Source: Dipetalonema caudispina (lineage: Eukaryota > Nematoda > Chromadorea > Rhabditida > Onchocercidae). Taken from it: a stretch of 16,098 nt of DNA. The stretch's first letter is position 1; each line of letters starts with the position of its first letter. Shown here piece after piece: positions 9,211 through 16,098 of this stretch. The notes below the pieces were generated by a model. The model was not told where the DNA came from. It did not search any database and was given only the letters and a program-made list of their open reading frames with translations. The translations under genes were made by a program, and so were the position numbers. Location of the stretch: positions 1-16,098 of the forward strand of contig JABVXV010000677.1 of NCBI GenBank assembly GCA_013365325.1, in the 5' to 3' direction.

Positions 9211-10591
9211 GAAATCATGACGATTAATAGCTCTTTCCTCTTTGTTAATACAACATATCCGAATATATTCTCGTCATGACGTGGAAATGAGTAATGACGA
9301 CTTCGTTCTTAATATGGAAACGTGTAAATATTTTGAATTGTTTTCAAAATAAAAGTTGAAAACAAACGATATTGAGTGGCAAAGAAATGGAAAGGAATGA
9401 AAAGAGAGCGAAAAAAAAAACGCAAGCCAATATAAGGAGCAAACAAAGAATCTTATCTGTGCTTATGCTTATCAAAATTTTTTTTAATGTTTATAACTAA
9501 AGCATCGCTGCTTAGTAAAAAAATTAATGGAAAAATCAACTGTTACAATTATGAAGATGAACTGACCAGAATATCGTAGTTCTAGAAGATCAGTTTCTGA
9601 ATCTCACTTGCTCACGCTATAATCGGTGCTGGTGATGAAAATGCTAAAGATGTGTATTTTTGATAATTAAATGACAATTAGCTTATTCACTGTTAATGAT
9701 TGCTGAAATCCCCAAGATTCTTGGCTCTTGAGATTCTGAAATCCTTGAGTTTCTCGGTAAGAGGTTTCAGAAGTGTTATTGGTAAACAAAATGGTTTTTT
9801 ATTAATTTTTCATCATTCTGCCAAGTGATATTTTTGCAGCAATTCCATTTCATCTTCTAATGATATTTAAGATTTAGGTTTTACAAAATGATGCATCGGT
9901 CTTTTATTTTCAGTATTAGAATTTGACACTCAAATAATATTAATTAATAAACTTTACAAGTGAACGTAGATGTTTGGAAAATTTTATTTCGAAATTAAGG
10001 ATTTCCATCCAAATCAGTACTGAAATTAGTCAAATTACCACTGTAAGTTGCGAAGTCCAGAATTATATTAATTTAGATTAGTTTGTAATTGTGTCTCGTC
10101 ATTTACTTCTTTTTCAGTCTCTTCACAACACTTTTCCACTGTCCAATTTGGGTTCAGCTTAATTTATAACTCTTGGAGCGTCACACTTAGGTATGTCTGT
10201 CATGCGACCGCTAATCGCTACTTTCAACTATAACTCTCAAAGAGGTATTTCTATTTTTTCGTTGAATAAAAAATCTGTTTATTTTCAAAATTCGCCGTCA
10301 AATTCATTGAGAACGCATCAATAAGATCATTACTTAAGCTTTCCGTTGCTATGACTGTTCGACGACGCATTTATTCCGTATTGAAAAGAAACGCAAAAGA
10401 TGATGCAAAATTCGAATTTGTTTCACGAAGGAAGGGGTAATACATTTCCTATAATTAAAGTAATTGATGTTTCATTTCGTAATGAACCAATTCATCTTAT
10501 AAATTGTTAGCATAATTCATTTAGCTTGTACTCATCTTTGTCTAAGATGAGATATCAGCATAACACGTCTTTGTTCTCTGTGGTTAAGATA
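9211..10591. other. Intergenic region upstream of the acyltransferase gene
   Basis: No coding segment is recognisable on either strand. The part near 9219-9600 should carry the promoter of the minus-strand gene, but worm promoters have no fixed motif that I could point to. It has several A-runs near 9410 and many short stops. A stretch near 9700-9775 repeats variants of GAGATTCTGAAATCC without a regular period. The left border of the retroelement may lie as early as 10548, where TGAGATATCAGC begins. Confidence 0.5.
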
Positions 10592-10606
10592 TGTTTAAAT
10601 CGGATC

Positions 10607-10684
10607 AGATTGCAACACCATGTCCTTTGTTTCATATGCTTAAAATAAGATTGCAACATCGTGTCCTTTGTTTTTATGCTTAAG
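10607..10684 (+). repeat. 41-base tandem duplication inside the 5' LTR
   Basis: AGATTGCAAC starts at 10607 and again at 10648, and both units continue through GTGTCCTTTG-like and ATGCTTA segments with a few differences. It lies upstream of the TATA-like run, so in U3, where duplicated blocks often act as enhancer repeats. The lone LTR at 1849 lacks this double block. Confidence 0.8.
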
Positions 10685-10760
10685 CTTCACTCCTTTGCCA
10701 TCCATGCTTACGGTAGGTTTACAACAATGCTTCTTGTAGACCACTCCCACTAAACACACA

Positions 10761-10770
10761 TATATATACA
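10761..10770 (+). promoter_or_regulatory. LTR TATA-like box
   Basis: The run TATATATACA lies about 200 bases before the LTR poly(A) signal; its counterpart in the lone LTR is at 1917-1925. It is the likely core promoter for the retroelement transcript. Function is inferred from position and conservation between the two LTRs. Confidence 0.55.
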
Positions 10771-10963
10771 AGGGTCACGGCTTTACAAGCAATCAAACAT
10801 CTTACTCACTTACAAAGCCACGATTCACCCAATTCTTATTCTTTTCATTTGAAGCTTCCAACTAACAGTCACCTTTTACATCAAACCCCTTCCTTAATTT
10901 ACCACGCCATCAAAATCATATTATAACATCTGCTGGCATCACAGCAATTGTGCTGTGTTATTC

Positions 10964-10969
10964 AATAAA
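10964..10969 (+). terminator. LTR poly(A) signal AATAAA
   Basis: AATAAA lies within the block TCAATAAATTCT, conserved in the lone LTR (2096-2101). Its position before the LTR end fits the poly(A) signal of an LTR element. Confidence 0.6.
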
Positions 10970-11077
10970 TTCTGTATTCAACTACTTGTCGTGATACATA
11001 ATCAAGAGGACTGTACTGTCTTTGATAAAAATACAAGTTCCTTTTATCACAAGGAAAAAACTTTCACGACAATTTTT

Positions 11078-11095
11078 TGGTGCCACGAGTCGGGA
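11078..11095 (+). other. tRNA primer binding site
   Basis: TGGTGCCACGAGTCGGGA lies six bases after the LTR end. Its complement ends in CCA and has the form of the last 18 bases of a tRNA (acceptor strand plus part of the T-arm). LTR retroelements start minus-strand DNA synthesis from a tRNA bound here. I cannot name the tRNA from sequence alone. Confidence 0.75.
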
Positions 11096-11097
11096 AC

Positions 11098-12480
11098 ATG
11101 TCTACCATTATAATCAAAGGAGCGGGACCGGCAAAGGAGAAATTAGAAAAACTTCTCGAAGAAGTCAAAGAAATGAATCTAACACGGTTGGATCAAATGC
11201 TTACTAGAGGAGAAACCTTTGAACAATACGAAAAAAAAAGAGTCATCGAAGAAAAATCAATACGCCTCGAACTACACCTTGGCACTCTCGAAACCGCCAA
11301 CTCAAACTGGATACAATGCATCCAACAAATCTCGACTCTATCAAGAAAAAGAGAAGAAAAAGAGAAATATACACAAATGGTCGATGACAAAAAAGGTATT
11401 TTAAGATAACTAAGTGAAGAAAAAGAAGTTATTGTAACTTTGACTATGTATAAATATGATTGTGAGTTAGTATTCCAACGCCTAAAACCAGGCTGCATGA
11501 AGAATAAACTAACTCAACAACACGAGTCAACCCAAGTGGCATATTACCCAACGGTGAATTTGCCACAATTACCATTGCCTACATTCAGTGGTAATCCAAA
11601 ATTATGGAGAGGATTCTGGAGTTTTGATGCAGCAGTGCATCTACAAAAATTCCAGATATTCAAAAATTGAATTACTTAACGGCGTGTCTCAAAGGAAATG
11701 CCTTACTAGCCATCAGAGGCTACGACATAATACCAGAAAACTATGACGTTATAAGGAAGATTATAAGGAAGGTCCTTATTGAGAGGTTTGGACACTCGCA
11801 TATAATTAAGAAATCGCTCTATAACGAGTTACATCCCATCAAGAAAAACGACAGAGAATGGAAGATAACAATCGAGGAGATTGAAGAATACTTCGACAGT
11901 TAGAATCTATGGGTGAATATCTAGAACAATCCAGTATCGAAATCATAATTGAAAATAAATTGCCACTCTGGATTCTAGATAAAGTTTATCAACAAAAGGA
12001 GGGACAAGAATCATGATCAGTTGCTAAATTAAGATTATTCTTGGGGAAATTCGAAGAAATGAAGAAGTAACAAGAAGACAGTCCCCTAGTATTGGAAAAG
12101 AGCAGAAGCCAATTACAAATGAAGTAACAAGAAGACAGTCCCTTAGTGTTGGAAAAGAACAGAAGCCAACAAACTAAACCAACACCTACGATATGTTACA
12201 GAAGAAACTTCGACTTAAGCGATAACAACACCACGAGTACTACAATTTTAAAAAGAATACGAATTCAAAGAGGCTAAGTAAAACAAGACGACCCTGCGCC
12301 TTCTGCAAAAAGGATCACTGGGATAACGAATACAAAACGTATCCTAATTTTGAACAAAAAATGAAACAATTGAGAAAAAATATTGCATGTTCCAACTGTC
12401 TTCGAATAGGAGAAAACGTTAATGTTTCCACTGCAAAGGTACTCACAATACTGCACTGTGTTATACAAAATACGGTGCGC
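11098..12480 (+). pseudogene. gag: BEL/Pao gag remnant
   Basis: The first ATG after the primer site (11098) opens a charged, coiled-coil-like region. It is broken by TAA at 11407 but continues in the same frame to 11670. There the DUF1759-type motif LPLPTFSGNPKLWRGF appears. The frame then shifts, and LNYLTACLKGNALLAIRGY follows (11667-11903), then shifts again near 11891 with a stop at 12014. Zinc-knuckle remnants lie at about 12295-12460: CAFCKKDHWDNEY, in which the final Cys is Tyr, then CSNC and CKGTHNTALC. A 57-base tandem duplication lies at 12064-12177. Gag coats the RNA genome and forms the particle. This copy has at least five breaks and cannot make it. Confidence 0.85.
12064..12177 (+). 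repeat. 57-base tandem duplication in gag
   Basis: Two copies of 57 bases (12064-12120 and 12121-12177) differ at about eight positions. The period is 19 codons, so it kept frame when it arose: both copies read EVTRRQS in one frame. It lies between the capsid-like part and the zinc knuckles. The divergence between the copies shows that it is not very recent. Confidence 0.85.
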
Positions 12481-12545
12481 TAGCTAGTGAATCCAACAGA
12501 GAAGAAACAGATTCAACGATCGTAAATATTGCAACAACTCAACCA

Positions 12546-13129
12546 ATGAATCAACAAAGCAAGGGAAGTTTACTTTTGTGCAAGGAAATTAAAGTAACTA
12601 ATCCAAATCGGCCGGATATTCAGGAAGAAAGCCTAGCCTTATTTGACATAAGCTCACAATCATCCTTTATATCGAAGAAATTAGCAGATCGAATAAAGCT
12701 AGAAGGAACCACAGGAGGGGATTTGAAACTTTTCTCATTTGGTAACAAAACGCCGAAGTTATGCCGGACAACTAAAGTAGAAATCGGAGTAAGAATTCTG
12801 GGACCCGAAATCAGAACTGTTGGTACTTCTGTGTTAGATTAATTAATTCGAATTATCATGATTTGCTGCGCATGATATGTCAAGAACAGCTAGATGCGGA
12901 AGCAGGGTATTGGAAGCAGCTGGATATACTTATTGGAGCTGATTACTTCTTTGACTTCATGCCGCCAAAGAAATCCATACATGATGTCAGGATTCTAAAG
13001 GCTGGTCCTATAATAACTGGAAGTGAATATATCAACAAATCTCGTAATTATTATGGAGACCAAACCAAATTCGAAATAGATCCTGTTAAAACTAAATCAC
13101 TAATCGTAAATGATGTCACTACGACTTAG
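12546..13129 (+). pseudogene. pol: BEL/Pao aspartic protease remnant
   Basis: The first frame (12546-12842) has the protease layout SLALFDISSQSSFISKKLA. The family's active site is Asp-Ser/Thr-Gly; here the Asp (codon 12645-12647) is kept but the next two residues are Ile-Ser. After a frame break at 12840 the second part reads LDILIGADYFFDF, the expected flap-distal motif of this retropepsin family. The enzyme would cut the gag-pol polyprotein. The altered active site and split frame make it inactive. Confidence 0.82.
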
Positions 13130-14023
13130 ATCAGTGCTGGAAACTAGAACTGATAGGCATTCAACAAGCAAATTCATACGACGATGAGAAGGCTTTAGAA
13201 CAGTTCAAACAAGGTATCATTAAGATAGAAGATATCAAGTTAATTGGCCATGGAAATATTCGAAGGCCAATCTAAATAACAATTACGGTCTTTGTTTCGG
13301 AAGGCTAAAAACACTAATTAGACGACTTCAAACTAACAAACCACTGCTTAGTCGATACAACGAGATAATTCAAGAACAAATGCAGTCCAACATAATCGAA
13401 GATGTGTCTCCAGGTATGAAGCAGGTTGGCATTGTACATTATTTGCCTTATCATGAAGTACTGACACCAGGCAAATCGACAACAAATCTAAGAATCGTTT
13501 ACGACGCATCAGCCCGTCTTAAGGGAAAGAAAAGTCTAACCGATGTCTTGTATCGAAGTCCAATAACGCTCCCTGACTTAATTGGAGTATTACTTCGCTT
13601 TTATTCAATGAAAAATGTAATAGTGGCTGATATAGAAAAGGCATTTCTTCAAATGGAAACTGTATCAGATTCCTTTGGTTAAAGAATATTGATGGGTAAG
13701 CAAACAAAACAAACATGAGCTGTTATCGATTTAAAAGAGTTCCATTTGGAGTAGTATCATCGCCCTTTCTGTTATCAGCCATACTTCACTACCACTTGAA
13801 AAACCATCAAAGTAAAACCGCTCACGAAATAAGGAAGAATCTTTATGCTGATAATGTAATAATATCAACTGAAGGAACAGAGGAAGCCCTTAAGAAATAT
13901 GAGGAAATGAAATTCATTTTTAACGATGCTTTGATGAATATAAGAGAGTTTCTCTCTAATGATCGAGAATTCAATGAACAAATCCCAGAACAACATCGAG
14001 CTGAAGTAAGCCCACTTAACTAA
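13130..14023 (+). pseudogene. pol: BEL/Pao reverse transcriptase remnant
   Basis: The lead-in motif CWKLELIGI starts just after the protease. After a break near 13275 the frame to 13682 holds NNYGLCFGRLKTL, LRIVYDASARLKG and the conserved VADIEKAFLQ, which includes the first catalytic Asp. A stop at 13680-13682 and a small frame shift separate this from 13715-14023, with [17 protein letters not shown] and NLYADNVII. The latter is the second catalytic box, where the usual residue between Tyr and Asp is Val or Ile rather than Ala. Next comes REFLSND, typical of the family. The fingers, palm and part of the thumb are present, but not in one frame. Confidence 0.87.
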
Positions 14024-14046
14024 GACCGTGGAGCGGAAGTGAATTA

Positions 14047-14382
14047 ACAAAGAGGTCAATTCTACAATTTGTGGCCTCTCAACATGATCCATTAGAGTTT
14101 TTGGTCCCGATAATGATACAATTTAAATTGTTTCTTCAAAATTTATGGGGGAAAAATGCTTCATGGGACCAATTACTAAGTGCAGAAGACGAAAGGACAT
14201 GGGGTATGCTCATAAATGAATGATAAACGAATGTGAGGGAAATACCTCGACACACCACTCTATCGAATCGAACACAAATTCACGTTTTCACGGATGCATC
14301 ATCCATAGCTTATTCAGCAGCTGCATATATTCGAGACCGAGTAACCTTCTTAGTTTTCGCTAAGTCAGAATACCAAACTTAA
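14047..14382 (+). pseudogene. pol: BEL/Pao connection and RNase H remnant
   Basis: The segment 14047-14223 reads [20 protein letters not shown], where the family has YDPLG in place of HDPLE, and ends at TGA 14221. The next segment, 14227-14382, holds HVFTDASSIAYSAAAYIRD, the first RNase H strand with its catalytic Asp, and then FLVFAKS before TAA. The rest of RNase H (later Glu and Asp residues) is missing, because the sequence jumps to integrase soon after. Confidence 0.82.
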
Positions 14383-14383
14383 G

Positions 14384-14412
14384 TGATTACTTCACTGAAA
14401 AGGAAGTAATCA
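14384..14412. repeat. 9-bp inverted repeat at the RNase H-integrase deletion junction
   Basis: TGATTACTT (14384-14392) and AAGTAATCA (14404-14412) are perfect reverse complements separated by 11 bases. They lie exactly between the last RNase H codons and the first integrase-tail codons, where about a kilobase or more of family sequence is absent. Confidence 0.75.
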
Positions 14413-15118
14413 AAAAATGAAATGGGAAAGTACAATATCAAAGGTCCTTTAGAATGAAGGGATTTATGAAAGATTGATCAGTTTCACGAAAAAGGCAATG
14501 AAAAGGACTATTGGAAGAAAATTATTCCGGGAAAAAGAGTTGATAACTTTGGTAGTAGAAATAGAAGGAATACTTAATACCAGGTCATTAACTTACGTAA
14601 ACTTCGACGACTGTATTATTATATGTTTGATTTTCTCTCTCCCAATACTTCATTAACTCTACCGAAATATAAAAATCACGACGAAGATTTATACCCCATA
14701 AACTAAGAACTAAAGAGCAGCTTATGAAACATTGGTCCAATACCTTCAAAAGTTTAGATACTTTTTGGGAAATATGAAAAAACGAATATTTAACCAGTTT
14801 TAGAGAACGAACTCAAACGGAACACTCTTCCCTGTGAAGTACCGAGGCGAGAACACCTCGCGAGGAAGAAATCTTGTTAATTAGTGAACCAGATTCCACG
14901 AGGAAAGTGGAGACTAGATGGAATAAAGGAAATTAAAAGAGGAAGAGACATGAAGGTAAGAAACACCACAATAGAATTTGCAGCACGGGAAATTGACCAA
15001 TTAATGTATTATATCCCCTGGAAATTAATGACACCAAGAACCAAAGATCGCAGTTATCAACAATTGAAGAACCAATACAGAAAAATAAACAAGAGGAGGA
15101 TCACATCGCTTTGAGAAC
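14413..15118 (+). pseudogene. pol: BEL/Pao integrase C-terminal remnant
   Basis: From 14465 the frame reads YERLISFTKKAMKRTIGRK and EIEGILNTRSLTYVN, the end of the integrase core. The preceding zinc-binding part and the catalytic Asp residues are absent. Further pieces in other frames are KHWSNTFKSLDTFW and EYLTSFRER (about 14720-14815), then the tail motif PINVLYPLE near 15003-15029, which normally closes BEL/Pao pol. At least three frame changes and several stops break it. Integrase would insert the DNA copy; this one has no active site. Confidence 0.8.
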
Positions 15119-15279
15119 TAAAAGCGCTGCAAAGAGTCGAATCACAAAAGCAAGTGGTAAGTGATACTTTTAATTCATACTCGTTGATATATATCAGTAT
15201 TTTATATAGTCGGGAGAATGATATATTTACACTTCCCGAGGTGGTGGTCAGAAATGAGTGGTAGAGAAATGTTTAACAT

Positions 15280-16098
15280 GTAGTCATACTTTAAAATTTT
15301 ATTACGGAATGATTTTTTTTTTTAATTCCGCAAGCGGTACGAATTGAATGTACAAAATCTAACTGAAGGTGAAATGCGAATTACTCATTCAAACATGATT
15401 CATAAAAACTTCAATTGATATCGAATTTTCAACTAAAATCATCCGTTGATTTAAATTATTGAAGCAAATTTTGTACTCCCTATGATGGATATGGTTGAAG
15501 CGGATTTTACTATCTTTTATGTTTGCCTCACTTCGAATTAATTCCAGTCCTAACTCGAAATTCAAATTCATTTTCATCCTTACAAGGAATAACAGCAATG
15601 AATGTTATATATTGGCAAGCGAAAATGTCATTTAAATGACGAAAGAGAAAGTGAACAGAATACATACAATTATATAATCAGAATATTAAATGGACAAACG
15701 ATTGAATGTGCCGAAATGTGATTGAGCAAATTTGCATTCAAAACATACGAAGTGAAACATAATACATACAAACAAATGAAGGAACTTATTCGTTGTCACT
15801 TTGCTAAATATCGAACTAAAAAAGCGCCACTAACAAAATTGGACATTAATTGTCCTAATATGCGCCCATATTCATTTATCTTTTTGATTCTTCCTTGTAT
15901 AAAGTGAACCCAATAACTGAACAAATGTACTATCTGAAAACTAATTTCACATTTATCAAAAATAATTGAATGCTGTGGAAAGGAAGCAACAGCCAAAATT
16001 AATTGAAATTTCCGTAAAGAAATATGAAGTGTTAATTGTCGTCATCAATCATACTATAATATATTAAATAAGTGTAAAACAATGCAATATTTCATCTA
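15280..16098. other. AT-rich spacer, no gene seen
   Basis: Open frames here are short, AT-driven and lack splice context or any family motif. No LTR match to 10592-11071 or 1849-2173 was found. It may belong to a flanking intergenic region. Confidence 0.5.

Larger units (their letters stand above)
10592..11071 (+). repeat. 5' LTR of the BEL/Pao element
   Basis: The segment runs from TGTTTAAATCGG to CACGACA and is followed six bases later by a primer binding site, which fixes the right end well. It carries a TATA-like run at 10761-10770 and AATAAA at 10964-10969, about 200 bases apart, the expected order for U3, R and U5. Its homologue at 1849-2173 confirms that it is an LTR. The left end is less sure: TG at 10592 or TG at 10548 could be the true border. 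It holds an internal 41-base duplication. Confidence 0.8.
10592..15279 (+). mobile_element. Decayed BEL/Pao LTR retrotransposon
   Basis: The order is 5' LTR, primer binding site, gag, aspartic protease, reverse transcriptase, RNase H, integrase remnant, which is the BEL/Pao order. Diagnostic family features are the DUF1759-type gag, the A17-like protease, the RT motif set with VYDASA and YRFKRVPFG, and the integrase tail ending PINVLYPLE. At least eight frame changes or stops break the reading frame, and most of integrase is missing. No 3' LTR homologous to the 5' one is present before the window ends. It cannot encode working proteins. The right border is only a guess, at TGTTTAA (15270), which matches the first seven bases of the 5' LTR. 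Confidence 0.88.

Noticed and set aside
11193..11498. Minus-strand 101-codon frame
   Set aside because: It is antisense to the gag remnant; the plus-strand frame has the recognisable context.
15184..15230. Possible 3' LTR start at TGATATATATCAG or after CGGGAGAA
   Set aside because: Similarity to the 5' LTR region does not extend beyond a few bases, and no polypurine tract can be placed firmly.

Overview
This is eukaryotic DNA, AT-rich, with many short exons. All evidence points to a nematode. The one clear host gene belongs to the nematode-expanded NRF-6-like acyltransferase family, its exons are bounded by TTTCAG-type acceptors, a likely spliced-leader acceptor sits just before its start codon, and a BEL/Pao retroelement lies next to it. 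A filarial or related spirurid worm is my guess from composition and intron size, but the species cannot be read from the window.

Layout. 1-914 is AT-rich non-coding DNA. 915-1799 holds weak coding signals. The best is a plus-strand Gln/Pro-rich exon at 1489-1799, flanked by good splice sites and built on a 30-base repeat, but it carries one in-frame stop. 1849-2173 is a lone LTR copy. 2174-3417 has no gene I recognise. 3418-9200 on the minus strand is a complete 16-exon gene for a secretory-pathway, multi-membrane-spanning protein of 778 residues, with an N-terminal NRF domain and a C-terminal acyltransferase-3 domain. 9211-10591 is intergenic. About 10592-15118 is a decayed BEL/Pao LTR retrotransposon on the plus strand: 5' LTR, primer binding site, gag, aspartic protease, reverse transcriptase, RNase H and the tail of integrase. 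It has many frameshifts and stops, most of the integrase is deleted, and I found no 3' LTR. 15280-16098 is AT-rich with nothing recognisable.

How the parts relate. The acyltransferase gene stands alone and reads intact once its introns are removed. Its original job cannot be named beyond family level; worm relatives act in lipid or yolk handling, drug response and hypoxia signalling. The retroelement and the lone LTR belong to one family, point the same way and sit on either side of the gene, so the gene lies between two old insertions. The retroelement has no coding capacity left, although its 5' LTR still has a TATA-like box and a poly(A) signal. I found no convincing new multi-gene system. 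The points most worth checking are the GC-AG intron of the acyltransferase gene, the Gln/Pro-rich exon and the inverted repeat at the integrase deletion.
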